Below are positions 1 to 10,255 of a stretch of DNA of 64,000 nt, piece after piece (position 1 is the first letter of the stretch; each line of letters begins with the position of its first letter). Origin of the DNA: Prorocentrum cordatum (taxonomy: Eukaryota; Sar; Dinophyceae; Prorocentrales; Prorocentraceae); contig CAUYUJ010005681.1 in assembly GCA_963575745.1 (NCBI GenBank), positions 393,038 through 457,037 on the forward strand. Direction: 5' to 3'. Made by a program: the position numbers and the translations under genes. A model generated the notes under the pieces. That model did no database searches. It was not told the origin of the DNA and worked only from the letters and a program-made list of their open reading frames with translations.

Positions 1-195
1 TAGTCGAGGGGGAGGAGGAGGACAAGGAGGAGGAAACTGAGGAGGAGGATGAGGAGGAAGACGAGGAGGAGGAGGAGGAGGAGGAGGAGGAGGAGGATGA
101 GATGCAGGAGGGGGAGGAGGACATGAAGGAGGGAGAAGAGGAGCATGAGGAGGAGGAGGAGGAGGATGAGAAGAATGACGAGGAAAGGGGACAAG
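1..195 (+). repeat. (GGA)n tract, left edge
   Basis: Purine-only strand made of GGA/GAG trinucleotides with GAT and GAC interruptions, cut by the window edge. It is the first of the GGA blocks of the 0-5.6 kb higher-order repeat. Open frames through it are poly-Glu/Arg/Gly artefacts. Confidence 0.9.
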
Positions 196-204
196 TGTAA
201 ACCA

Positions 205-504
205 AAGATGCATCCACTGTGTTGGAGTAAACCCTACCTCCAATTTTCCCTCTCACACGCGCCAACAACGGTTCATTTCCATTGATGGATCTGCACCGTA
301 TGCCAGAATATTGCGCTCGGGATCCCAACGCCACGGATCAACCTGACTGTTGCGTCTTGGTGTCCCAGAACCGCGCCAGAATGCCATTCCTAGGACGTCA
401 ACACAGAGAACCACCGAAATTGCTGCACCCGCATAATCCTGCCTGGATCAAACTTTCAAGTACGCTGATGCTGGAATCTCGTGGAACTCTTGAAAATAGT
501 GCAA
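205..504 (+). repeat. Spacer block of the 0-5.6 kb higher-order repeat
   Basis: Non-coding as far as I can see. Parts of it, such as 'aaccctacctcca' and 'caacggttcat.tccattga', recur at about 2,310-2,400 in the same order after another GGA block, so this is a spacer shared by successive copies of one large repeat unit. Confidence 0.6.
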
Positions 505-1085
505 ACGAATGTGCGCGGCACTTGGGCGACAGCCAGATTTTCAAAATGAATTGGCATCAGTCCGTGAAGCTCTTGTAACTGTTGAAAACGAAAGTGCGCC
601 GCGCTCAGGCGAGAGCCACATTTTGAAAACGACCCGCCATCAATCCGTGAAGCACTTGCAAATGTTTAAAGCGAGTGCGCGCCGCGCCTAGGCAAAAGCC
701 ACATGTTGAAAACGACCCGCCCCCAACCGTGAAACCCTTTGCAAATTGTCGAAACGGATGTGCGCCGCGCTAAGGCGAGAGCCACATTTTGAAAACCAGC
801 CGCCCTCCGTCCGCGAAGCTCTTGCAATTGCCGAAGCGAATGTGCACGGCGCTCAGGCGAGACCCACATTTTTCAATCCGCCCGCCCTCCATCCGTGAAG
901 CCCGTGCAATGTTTTTAAAGACGAATGTGCGCCTCGCCCAGGCGAGAACCACATTTTGAAAACGGCCCGCCCTCAATCCGTGAAGTTCTTGCGAATGTGT
1001 AGAACGGATGCGCGCCGCGCTGAGGCGAGAGCCACATTTTGAAAACGGCCCGCATTCCATTTCGAAAGCTGACCAATCCTCAAGT
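505..1085 (+). repeat. Tandem array of ~84-bp units (about 7 copies)
   Basis: Units begin near 508, 596, 680, 760, 841, 926 and 1009. Each contains 'GTGCGCCGCGCTCAGGCGAG', 'AGCCACATTTTGAAAACG' and 'CCGTGAAGCTCTTGCAA'. Identity between units is moderate. The same unit recurs as three copies at 2,550-2,793 and once at 4,095. Confidence 0.9.
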
Positions 1086-1169
1086 TTCGGAGTCATAAGT
1101 GGTGGGGAAGTCCCAGACGAAGCGCCCAGTCCGCCCTAAAAACTAGCCTCGGACAGGGGGGAATTATTG

Positions 1170-1296
1170 ATAAGGAGAAGGCATGGATGGGGAGGGGGAG
1201 CAGATGGAGGAGGAGGAGACGGACCAAATGGATGATGATGATGATGAGGAGAAGTCAGCGGTGGGGGCGGAGGCGGCGGAGAAGGATGAAGAGGAA

Positions 1297-1328
<32 letters not shown>

Positions 1329-1825
1329 GAGGAGGAGGAGGAGGAGGAGGGGGAGACGGAGGAGGAGGAGGAAGAGGAGGAGGAAGAGGAAGTGGATGAG
1401 GACGGGGGGGGGAGGATGAGGCGGAGGAGGGAGGAGGAGGAGGAGGAGGAGGAGGAGGAGGAGACGGAAGAGGAGGAGAAAGTGGAGGAGCAGGAGGAAG
1501 AGGAGGATGAGCAGCAGGAGGAGGAAGAGGAGGAGGAGGAGGAGGAGGAGTCGGAGTGGCAGCAGCAGGAGGGTAGGGAACAAGAGGGGGAGGGTGCAGA
1601 CGAGGAGGAGGAGGAGAAGAAGGAGGCGCAGGAGGAGGAGGAGGAGGTGAAGGAAGGTGAGGAGGAGGAAGTCAAGGTTGATGATGACGAGGAGGAGGAG
1701 GAGAACCAGAGGGGGAGGAGTAGGCGGAGACGGAGGCGGAGGCGGAGGCGTTGATGTGATGACGATGTTGCTGATGATGATGAGGATGCTGATGGTGTTG
1801 ATGGTGCTGACGATGATGATGATGC

Positions 1826-1857
<32 letters not shown>

Positions 1858-2275
1858 GTGGTGATGATGATGATGCTGATGATGGTGATGATGATGATGA
1901 TGATGATGACGATGATGATGATTATACTGATGCTGCTGCTGTTGATGCTGCTGATGATGATGGTGCTGCTGATGTCGATAATGTTGATGATGCTGGTGAT
2001 GACGATGATGCTGATGATGCTGATGACGATGATGATGGTGATGATGGAGGAACACGGGGATGGGGGAGGATGAGGAAGGGGAGGAGGAGGAGACGAAGGA
2101 GGAGGAGGAGGAGGAAAAGGAGGAGGAGCAGGAGGAGGTGGTGGAGGAGGAGGTGGTGGAGGAGGAGTAGGGGGAGGAGAAGGAGGAGGGGGAGCAGGAG
2201 GAGGAGGAAGAGGACGTGGAGGAGGAGGAGGAGGAGGAGGAGGTGGAGGAAGAGGAGGAGCAGGAGGAGGACCAG
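1170..2275 (+). repeat. (GGA)n and (GAT)n microsatellite block
   Basis: GGA/GAG tracts flank a GATGAT tract at about 1,750-2,045. The tract reads as poly-Asp, poly-Met or poly-His depending on frame and strand, so no coding is inferred. Confidence 0.9.
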
Positions 2276-2279
2276 TGGA

Positions 2280-2540
2280 AACCCAAGAGTCTTCAATGAT
2301 GTTGGAATTAACCCTCCCTCCAGGCTGCCTCATCATAGGCCCCTACAACGGTTCATGTCCATTGAGGAAATGGCCTCGCTGGAAGGCAACAGTTTGAAGA
2401 TTCTGAAGCGTGAACGACGTTTTCGGGACTTCGACACAGTGAATCAACATACGTAACTGTTGCGCCCGAGTAATCCTGAACCCCTCAAAAACGGAATTTC
2501 TGGTACGATGATCAAGGAATCCGTGCAACCTTGGCAAATG
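2280..2540 (+). repeat. Second copy of the higher-order spacer
   Basis: Shares 'aaccctccctcca' and 'caacggttcatgtccattga' with the spacer at 205-504 and lies at the same place, between a GGA block and an 84-bp array. Confidence 0.6.
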
Positions 2541-2549
2541 TTATGAACG

Positions 2550-2793
2550 AATGTGCGCGGCGCTAGGGCGAGAGCCACATTTTGAAAAGGAACCACCCTC
2601 AATCCGCGCAGATCTTGCATTTTTAAAACGAGTCTGCGCGGCGCGAGGGCGAGAACCACATTGCGAGCACGACCCGCCTTCAAAACGTGAAGCTCTTGCA
2701 AGTTGTCGAAACAAATGTGCACCGTGCAAAAGCGAGAGCCACATTTTGCAAACGGCCCGCCCTGCATATGTGAAACCCTTACATTTGTAAAAC
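2550..2793 (+). repeat. 84-bp array, second block (3 units)
   Basis: Units start near 2,551, 2,633 and 2,716 and match the units at 505-1,085, including 'AGCCACATTTTG' and 'GTGAAGCTCTTGCAA'. Confidence 0.85.
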
Positions 2794-2856
2794 ATTAGCC
2801 GGGCCAAGGACCCAACCATAGGCAGCAGTGAATACCGAAATTGTGAATACCATCTT

Positions 2857-3078
2857 CGCCCGCGCTCCCTATGTGGCCACGGCTTCCCGCCGGAGCCGCC
2901 CGACATGCTCAGGAACACGTTCGTGGCCGTTTTCGCGGGCGCAGACGACGACAAGGACGGCGCCCTTCTGACCGAGGAGGAGAAGCAGGGGAGGGCTTTG
3001 AGAGCCATGAGGGAGAAGGTGGCGTTGCACGTCGACAAGGCGGGGTACGACGCCCAGGCGCGGCTGCTGAAACAAGAA
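2857..3078 (+). CDS. Exon with an EF-hand calcium-binding loop
   Basis: An open stretch on the plus strand encodes an amphipathic helix, then a textbook 12-residue EF-hand loop at 2,944-2,979 (D-D-D-K-D-G-A-L-L-T-E-E, with Asp at positions 1, 3 and 5, Gly at 6, Leu at 8, Glu at 12), then a second charged helix (EKQGRALRAMREKV). In the family this loop binds one Ca2+. Both exon ends are uncertain. The 5' limit lies after the 84-bp repeats, and the 3' side runs into a ~90-bp minisatellite at 3,078. It may be an upstream exon of the ankyrin gene or a remnant of another gene; no second EF-hand is visible. Confidence 0.45.
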
Positions 3079-3990
3079 CTATGGGGCCACGATCCTCGTG
3101 AGGGGCGTGCCGCATGGGCCCGGGGCCGCCATGCGAACCCTGCCACTGGCGCCTTCGGTGGAGCACCTGTGGGGCTACGATCCTTGTGAGGGGTGCGCGG
3201 ACATGGCCCGAGGCCTCCGCGCGGACCTTGCCACTGGCGCCTTAGCTGGAGATCCTACGGGGCCACGATCCTCGTGGAGCGTGTGCCGAAGTGGCCCGAG
3301 GCCGCCATGCGAGCCCTGCCACTGGCGCCGTCGGTGAAGCTCGCCACGTGGCCACGATCTTGTGAATGGTGTGCCGAAATGGCCCGAGGCCGCCGTGCGA
3401 ACCCTGCCACTGGGGCCTTCGGTGGAGCTCTCTATGGGGCCACGATGCTCGTGGGGCGTGTGCCGACATGGCCCGAGGCCGCCATGCGAACCCTGCCGCT
3501 GGCGCCTTCGGTGGAAATCCCTACGCGGCTGTGGTCCGCCTGAGGGGTGCGCCGGGCTGGCCCGAGGCAGCCATGCCAACCCTGTCACTGGCGCCTTCGG
3601 TGGATCTCCCTGTTGGGCCACGATCCTCGCGAGGGGTGTGCCGAACTGGCCCGAGGCCGCCATGCGAGCCCTGCCATTGGGGGCCTTCGGCGGAGCTCCC
3701 TATGGGGCCACGATCCTCGTGAGGGGTGTTCAGAACTGGCCCGAGGCCGCCGCGCGAACCCTGCCACTGGCGCCTTCGGTGGAGCCCCCTATGGGGCACG
3801 ATCCTCGCGAGGGGTGTGTGCCGGAAGGGCCCGAGGCTGCCATGCGAACCCTGCCGTTAACGCCTCCGGTGGGATTCCCTATGGGGCCACGATCCTCGTG
3901 AGGGGTGTGCCGAACAAGCCCGAGGCCGCCATGCGAACCCTGCCATTGGGGGCCTTCGGCGGGGCTCCCTGTGTGGCGCGAGCCGTTGTA
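3078..3990 (+). repeat. ~90-bp minisatellite, locus 1 (about 10 units)
   Basis: Units start with 'GGGGCCACGATCCTCGTGAG' and continue 'GTGTGCCGAACTGGCCCGAG', 'GCCGCCATGCGAACCCTGCC' and 'CTTCGGTGGAGCTCC'. Starts fall near 3,082, 3,172, 3,260, 3,350, 3,437, 3,614, 3,704, 3,792 and 3,881. The same family is at 19.5-20.5 kb and, reversed, at 25.1-26.1 kb. Confidence 0.9.
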
Positions 3991-4084
3991 CTGGGTGGTG
4001 AAACGCATGGAGGGGGGAGGAGAGGAATGCGGGGCACCGTCTTATCAAAACGAAGACCCAACATCACATGATGGATGGGGAAAA

Positions 4085-4235
4085 ACCAACGTGCACGGCG
4101 CTATGGCGAGAGCCACATTTTGAAAACGACCCATCCCCCACCTGCGAAACTGTTGTCGTTCTTCAAGTTCCAGGGTCGTAGATGGTGCGGAAGTCTCAGG
4201 CGAAACGCCCGGCCCGCCATAAACATTGGCCACGG
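4085..4235 (+). repeat. Single 84-bp unit plus tail of the higher-order repeat
   Basis: One unit with 'GCGAGAGCCACATTTTGAAA', followed by a tail ('caagtt', 'gtgcggaagtctcaggcgaa', 'cgcccgg.ccgcc') that also follows the first array at 1,080-1,140. In both places a GGA block comes next. Confidence 0.7.
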
Positions 4236-4261
4236 GGCGCGACAGAAAAACATATCTTTAC

Positions 4262-5471
4262 GGAGAAGGAATGGAAGAAGGGAGGAGGAGGAGGAGCAGG
4301 AGGAAGAAAAGGAGGAGGAGGAGGAGGAAACGGGGGCGGAGGTGAAGGCGGGGGCGGAGAAGGAGGATAAAGAGGAGGAGGGGGAGGAAGACGAGGAGAG
4401 GAGGAGGTGGGAGGAGGAGGAGGAGCAGGAGGACGAGGAGGAGGAGAGGAGGAGGAGGGAGGGGGGAGGTGGAGGAAGGAGAGGAGGAGGACGAGGAGGA
4501 GGAGGAGGAGGTTGAGGAGATGGAAGAGGAGGATCGGAGGAGGTGGAGGAAGAGGAGGAGGATTATGATGATGAGGAGGAGGAGGAACAGGATGAAGAGC
4601 AGGAGGAGGAGCATGAAGGGTGGTAGGCCGAGGCTGAGAAGGGAACAGGAGGACGAGGAGCAGGAAAAGGAGGAGGAGGCGGCGGAGAAGGAGAAAGAAG
4701 AGGAGGAGGAGCAAGAGGAGGAATGAGGCGGAGGCGCAGGCGGGTGATGATGATGATGCTCTTATTGATGCTGCTGATGATGATGAGGAGGAGGAGGAGG
4801 AGGAAACGGAGGAGGAGGAGGAAGTGGAAGTGGAGGAGGAGGAGGAGCAATAACAATCAGGTAGGAGGGGAGGAAGCGGGGAGGAGGAGACGGAGGTGGA
4901 GGCGGAGGAAGAGGAGGAGGAGAAGGAGGAGAAGGAGAGGGAGCAGGAGGAGTGGAAGGAGGAGGTGGAAAACGAAGAGGAATGTAAGGAACAGCAGGAA
5001 AAGCTGGGGGTGGATGAGAAGGAGGAGGAGGAAGAGAAGGATGCTGCTGCTGATGATGATGCTGATGATGATGATGATGGTAATGCTGATGACGCTGATG
5101 ATGCTGCTGCTGATGATGATGATGATGACGATGATGATGAAGATGATGACGATGATGATGCTGATGATGGTGATGATGATGATGATGAGGAGGAGGAGGA
5201 GGAGGAGGAGGAGGTTGAGGCGGAGGTGAAGGCGGAGGCGCAGGAGGAAGAGGGGGAGGAGGAGGAGGAGCAGGAGGAGCAGGAGGCAGAAGAGGAGGAG
5301 GGAGGAGCGGAGGAGGAGGAATGTGATGAAGGAGGAAGGAAGAGGCGGAGGAAGAGGAGGCGGAGGAGGGGAAGGAGGAGGAGCAGGAGGATGAGGAGGA
5401 GGAGGAGGAGGAGGAGGGGGACGTGGAGGAGGAGGAGGAGGAGGAGGAGGAGGAGGAGACAGAGGAGGAGG

Positions 5472-5519
<48 letters not shown>

Positions 5520-5610
5520 ATGAGGAGGAGGAGACGGAGTAGGAGGAGGAGGAGGAGGAGGAGGAGGAGGTGGAGGAGGACGAGTAGGAGGAGGACGAGG
5601 AGGAGCGCGA
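4262..5610 (+). repeat. (GGA)n / (GAT)n / (CAGGAG)n microsatellite block
   Basis: About 1.3 kb of GGA with GATGAT tracts at about 4,740-4,790 and 5,040-5,190, and a GGAGCA hexamer run at about 5,475-5,520. Low-complexity frames on both strands are disregarded. Confidence 0.9.
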
Positions 5611-5662
5611 GGGCTGTCGGGGGAGAGCCGCAGGGCAGCGGGGCAGCGGTTGCGCGCGGGAG

Positions 5663-5778
5663 GTGCACGCGCGTTGTCCCCCTGCTGCTCCGCTGGGGGG
5701 CGGACCCGTCCCAGCGCAGCGGCTTCGGCCAGTGGACGGCGCTGATGTGGGCCGCGCACGTGGGCTGGGAGCACGGCT
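5663..5778 (+). CDS. Ankyrin-repeat exon A
   Basis: The frame encodes CTRVVPLLLRWGADPSQ, then SGFGQWTALMWAAHVGWEH. This is the end of one ankyrin repeat (V..LLL..GAD) and the start of the next (W/TALMWAA..G). Ankyrin repeats are protein-binding scaffolds; the partner cannot be told. The exon lies between a GGA tract and unrelated sequence. I place its start after the AG at 5,661-5,662 and its end near GAGCAC/GG, but neither splice site is certain. Exons B (16.6 kb) and C (18.3 kb) continue the ankyrin pattern. One short exon is probably missing between A and B, because the phases do not meet and about four residues of the consensus are absent. Confidence 0.6.
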
Positions 5779-5782
5779 GCAG

Positions 5783-6186
5783 GCCAGGATGGGGCACGGG
5801 AGGGCGGCCTTGCGAGCGGCGAGCAGCTCCCCAGACATCTGGCGTCTCGAACAAATCCAGCCAGAGGTGTTTTAGAGATCGCCTCTGGGGGGGTCCCTAC
5901 CGCACCTCGGGGCCGGGGCCGTCGGGAAACGCCTCGGGGCGAAGAGCCGGTCCCAGGCTGAAGTGGTCGAGAGGTCCGGGGGCCCGTGCTCCGAGCAGGT
6001 CGAGGGGTCCGCAGCCGCGCCCTCGCGGTCTGGCTTCCGGGGCGGCCGCGCAGAGTGCGTGCCCATTGCCCGCGGTGTCGCGGCCCAGGGGCCCCCTTGC
6101 TGGGAGCACGGCGGCGGGCAGGAGGGGCCGGAGGGTGGCCCTCCCTGAGAGCTGGGCGTGGCAATGTTCTCGCGCCGGGCGATGTT
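5783..6186. other. Intronic or intergenic GC-rich stretch, nothing recognised
   Basis: GC-rich unique-looking sequence after the ankyrin exon. No domain or repeat copy is recognised before the foldback-like repeat at 6,186. Confidence 0.4.
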
Positions 6187-6378
6187 CGGCGGCGAGCGAG
6201 GGGGTGGGAGTGAGAAGGAGAAGGCCTTCTCGGAAGGCGGCGGGACCTCTCAGAAGCCCTCGCGCCTTCCGAGAGGTTTGCCGCGTCTTCGGGGAAGGCT
6301 CAGAGCCCTTCCCAGAGGGCCAGAGGACTTCCGAGCCTTCAGGGAAGGCCCGCCTCTTCTCGCTTCCCCCCCGGGCTC
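6186..6378 (+). repeat. Foldback-like repeat F, copy 1
   Basis: Begins with 'GGCGGCGAGCGAGGGGGT' and ends with 'GGGCTCGCCGCCGAG', near inverted repeats of each other. The interior has internal inverted pieces such as 'GGCCTTCTCGGAAGGCGG' and 'CGCGCCTTCCGAGAGG'. Related copies lie at 28.2, 34.85 and 58.6 kb. Confidence 0.7.
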
Positions 6379-6394
6379 GCCGCCGAGTGGTCCC

Positions 6395-6600
6395 TGCTCT
6401 CCAGGCCCCGGGACCGTCACATATCGATCCAGCTCGAAACATGGTGCCCAAACACGGAGTCTGGCCCTGAGGCGCGATTTCTTCGGATCTTGTGAGCGTT
6501 CTTACGGCCATCGTCGGATCCCCTGACTCAGAAGGAGGTATACCGAGGAGGCAATTTCCGACGCCGCTGCTCCCCTCCTGCAGGGGCCTTCGACGCGTCG
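6395..6600 (+). repeat. Introner-like repeat I, partial copy
   Basis: Shares 'CCCCGGGACCGTCACA', 'ATCGATCC.GCTCG' and 'CGTCGGATC.C.TGA' with the repeat that starts at a splice donor at 61,453 and fills the REV3 intron at 49,033-49,346. Confidence 0.5.
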
Positions 6601-6712
6601 GCCGGACGCTCCTCGAGCTCCAGGGCGCACCCGGGGAGAAGTCCGGGGAGTAGGGTGCCGTTTTTCAGACATGCTCCGCGTGCCCTGTAGCGGTACCCGT
6701 ACCCCCTCGAGG

Positions 6713-6900
6713 CAGGACAAAATCACGACCGCGGGTTTCCCGCCACCCTCGGCCTCCGCGGGGGCCCCTACCGTGCCTCCGGACAGTGAGACAACGATTG
6801 AGGATGAAAACACGGTCTCGGGGAGTGGGTCGAGACCGCTGGGGGTCGACGTCATGAACAACATCGCGACGTCGGGTGTCAGGATATCGGTATCGCCCTG
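6713..6900 (+). repeat. Dispersed ~170-bp repeat D, copy 1
   Basis: Consensus features of the family: 'AAAATCACGAC', 'TCGGCCTC.G.GGGGCCC', 'GAGGATGAAAA', 'GGGTCGAGACC', 'GGGGGTCGACGTCATGAA', 'CACGACGTCGGG'. At least eight copies lie in the window, several of them in REV3 introns. Confidence 0.8.
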
Positions 6901-7179
6901 CTCCCCCATCCCCCCTTCCAGCTGCTCAGGGTCCGTCTCGACCAGACGTCGTGCGGCCCGATGCGACACGACATGCCGATGTGCCGGCGATCTGCTGCGG
7001 CCAGCGGTGTGTGCATGGCGCTGCTGTGTATCCCTGCGCGGCCAGTCCAGTTCGAGCTCGACTCTGTGCCGATGCTGTCCGATCCGACGCCCGTTCCAAT
7101 CCGATACGACTCTTTGATTCGATGCTGTGAGTTGTCCTGGAGGATCCAGGATAGGACACTTTTGCGCTAATCCCAGACC

Positions 7180-7365
7180 CCCTCGCGTCATGAAAAAGGC
7201 CACGACGACGGAAGGGTTTTCGATATTTTCAGCCTCTGGGGGCTTACTGGGCTTCGGGACCGTGAAAAAAACGACTCGGGACGAAAAAATTGTCCTGGGG
7301 AAGGGGTCCAGATCTCTGGGGGTCGACGTCCTGAAAAAATCACGACGTCGGGGGTTTTGGATAGG
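7180..7365 (+). repeat. Repeat D, copy 2
   Basis: Matches copy 1 over 'GCCTCTGGGGGCTTACTGGG', 'GGGGGTCGACGTCCTGAAAA' and 'AATCACGACGTCGGGGG'. Confidence 0.85.
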
Positions 7366-7865
7366 ATATGACCCTATATTCAGGGACTTGCTGCCACACG
7401 TTCTGGTCCCAGGGGGCCATGGAGTATTTGGTACACCCGATTGGATCAAGATGGTGCTGACGTCGCAGACTTCCACTCCCACTGCTGCTCACTGCCCGCA
7501 CGTCCAGCATCAACGTCATCTTGCCCTGGGGGAGAGGGGAGGGGCATTTCTTTGGCCGGACGGTCAATGTTACACGCAGCCGTGGATTCTGACGACATGC
7601 AGAGCTTGAGGTAGCAGCTCGCTTTCCCCTCCCCGACAACGCTTGCTGAAACAACTCATCGCCGTGCGAAGTAGCAGCAGCGCGCCCAGTGCCCAGCGAT
7701 TCGACTTCTGCAGAGGTGGAGCACGCTAGCAGCCAGGTGCACGAGGCCCCAGACGTACCCTCAGGACGACCTGCCCCCCGCGAGATGCCGCAGCAGACAC
7801 GGCGCCAGCCCCGGTCTGCGCGGAAGCCCAGCCTGTGGGCGTCCCGAGGTGAGAGACGCAAAAAA

Positions 7866-8035
7866 ACGGAGTCGTCTGCGCCGGCATTGGCGCGTGAGCT
7901 GCCCGCGTAAAGGTCGCGCGTAAGCGCCCTCGTTGCCAGTGCAGCGTGCCGCGCCGGCGGCCCGCGTGAGCCGCCGCGTCAGGCCGCTACGATATCTCGC
8001 GTAAGACCCGCTGTTGCTCGTCGCCCAGGTGGACC
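7866..8035 (+). repeat. Dispersed ~160-bp repeat N, copy 1
   Basis: Contains 'GTCGTCTGCGCCGGCATTGG', 'TCGCGCGTAAGCGCCCTCGT', 'AGCGTGCCGCGCCGGCGGCC' and 'CTCGCGTAAGACCCG'. Copies at 56,990 and 60,583 align in the same order. Confidence 0.85.
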
Positions 8036-8054
8036 GTGAGACCCCTGCTCGGCC

Positions 8055-8166
8055 TCCTACTCCTCTTCCTCTTCTTCCTGATCCTCCTCCTCCCTCCCTC
8101 CTACTTCTCCTCCTCCCCTCCCTCCTCCTCCCTTCCTCCTCCCCTCCCTCCCTCCCTCCCTCCTCC
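8055..8166 (-). repeat. (TCC)n tract abutting the truncated retroelement
   Basis: TCC/CTC tract that ends exactly where the endonuclease coding homology of the decayed retroelement begins, so it marks the 5' truncation point. Confidence 0.85.
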
Positions 8167-8172
8167 TACTTG

Positions 8173-10254
8173 CGCGAGCTGATGCACCGTCACTTCTTGG
8201 GCTGTGCCACCACCTTTCATAGGATCTCGCCGACCTTCTACGGCGAGAAGAGTGCCACGTACATCGACCACTTCGTTGTACCGACTGGCCTTCTGCCTCG
8301 TATCAGTAAGTTGCTGACTATGACGAAGGCAGCCCGTGTCTTGCAGCTTTTCCCCAGTCAGGGCACCTTGCGCGATCACGCGCCCCTCCTGCTGGAGGCT
8401 GATGTTGGGGTGCCCAGCTTGCAGAACGGCACGGCTGCCATGGCGTGGAACTTTGATGCGATTGAGACGGCATTGCAGACTCCTGGACTTCGTGAGGATT
8501 TCTTGAAAGAGCTGAACGATGCCATGCGAGTTCAAGCACCTTCGTACCTTGGCTACTTCGAATCCAATTGCATCGACGACGGCTACCGCACCCTGCTCGA
8601 CACTCTCATGCCTATTGCTAAGAAACACTTCGGGCGGGCACGCAGAGCACCTGGGGCGGCGCTGGCTGAGCATCGAGTTCTTGTTCGACAGCTCCTTCGG
8701 CATCGGGCGCGCTTGCGCGAGCTGAGCGAGCCCCACGTGTTCTACGACTCCCAGATCCGCGACTACACGAACCGTATCAAGTGGGAGGTCAGGCGCTGGT
8801 CGAGGTCACTCAGGCGTACCTGGACTGAAGGCCTGCACGACGCCTGGAGGCGACGGGATCTAGCCAATGTGCAATACTTCTGTCGCCGTCTCTCTGGGAC
8901 GGGCCTCGGCCCGAAGCGCCGTAATCACTCGGCGGTGCGCTGTCACCACGCATCGGCAGATGAACTCGCGTGTGCCCTGGGGCTTCCTGGCAACCAAGGC
9001 GGTCTCTCGGCGACTAGGGTTTCTCTGGACGACTTTTAAAAAACGCGGGCCTCGCTGGCCCCACGAGGCATGCAAGCTCGGGGCTCGGCGGAGGTGCGTG
9101 GGGGGAGGGACTTACACAGGGCCTCGTGGGTGCTGCGCCGCGCTTGTCGACGCCGATCGGTCCCACCATGGTCCTTGCCTGGGGAGATCTGGCTCATGCT
9201 AATTAAGCCTGGCTACTACAGTAAGCCTCGCCCCACCCCCTTCGGTCTGGGAGCCAAACCCGACCCCCCTGAGGTGAGTTGTATCACTGCTGGACTGGGG
9301 AGTCTCGCCACGTGCTGGAGGATGTGTGGGCGGTTTCCCACGTGTGCGGGGTTCTCGATCGGATGGCAGACTCCCAAGCCAGATGGTGGCACCCGTTTCT
9401 TGCATGGCCTCTGCCCCTTTTTCAGGGCGATCGCTCGAGGCGTCTACTCCTCCGTGCCTCACGGAGCCCCGGCTGTGTTCGACCACGGCTGCATCCCACG
9501 TCGTCGGCGCGAGAATGCGATTCTTGGAGTGCACGTGCTGTCTGAACGTTTGCGCACTGCACGCGTGTGGCACATCTCGGTCTTCGATGATATGAAAAAC
9601 GCTTTTGGTTGTTGTGATCATTCCCGCATGGATCGGGGACTGATGGAGTATCTTCCTTCGGCGGATGCCGAACTGCTTGCTGACAGGCGCACCACGCACA
9701 TCTTACACATAGACGGCGTGGACTCACTTGCACACCTTCACCTCCAAAGTGGGGCCCTCATGGGGGATCCGAGCGCTCCCGACGAATTTCGAGTCGACTT
9801 CGCTCGGCCGTTGGGTAAGTGGCTCGAGGAGTGCGAAGACCCCCTTCTGGTTGCTCGCTGCTCGCTATTCGACGAGAAAGTGTATGGAGGCCTTTTTAAG
9901 TATGTGGACGACCTCGCTTATTTTTTTTGCTCCTGGCCTCGGGGTCCCCGGCGGAAGCTGTGGTGTGTACGCAGGCCTCCCAGGCCGCCCATCGGGGCGC
10001 ATTTGGAAGCGTTCGGCTACCGCCAGAACGCTAAAAAGCAGGTCCTGGTCCCTCGCCTCTGCGGATATAATGCTAATCGTCAGTTTTACTCTGCTCAGGT
10101 CGGCGGCGCCAGAGTCGCTCCTCACACGCGATACCATGGCCCTCAGTTTCTCCCGAGTGGCGCGTTCTCTCACCAGATGCACTTGAGCAAACAGGCTGCC
10201 AACCGAGGGTGGCTCTCTTTTAAATATTTGTGGCCTTCGGGGGGGGCCCTTTAA
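8173..10254 (+). pseudogene. Endonuclease (C-terminal part) and reverse transcriptase of the decayed element
   Basis: The endonuclease remnant has TYIDHFVVP near 8,257 and RDHAPLL near 8,371, the last two conserved blocks of the EEP fold. The RT follows: GCIPRRRRENAI upstream, motif A as FDDMKNAF (Asp codons at 9,586 and 9,589), motif B as LMGDPSAPDEF, and motif C as KYVDDLAYFF (9,898-9,927). An in-frame TAA at 9,037-9,039 interrupts the linker between the domains. At about 10,240 the frame shifts within a run of eight or more G. The endonuclease N-terminus is missing, replaced by a TCC tract. The product would be inactive. The start is set at the first codon with homology. Confidence 0.85.
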
Positions 10255-10255
10255 G

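Noticed and set aside
505-1085. 84-bp array as a CRISPR array
   Set aside because: Similarity runs through the whole unit with no variable spacers, the repeats are diverged, and the genome is eukaryotic.
1136-2336. Long plus- and minus-strand frames rich in Ser, Pro, Leu, Glu, Asp or Met in the GGA/TCC/GAT blocks (also at 4.2-6.2, 13.3-14.0, 20.6-21.8, 33.0-34.2, 49.3-50.8 and 59.1-60.8 kb)
   Set aside because: They exist only because trinucleotide repeats lack stop codons in most frames. Composition is single-residue runs on all frames and both strands.
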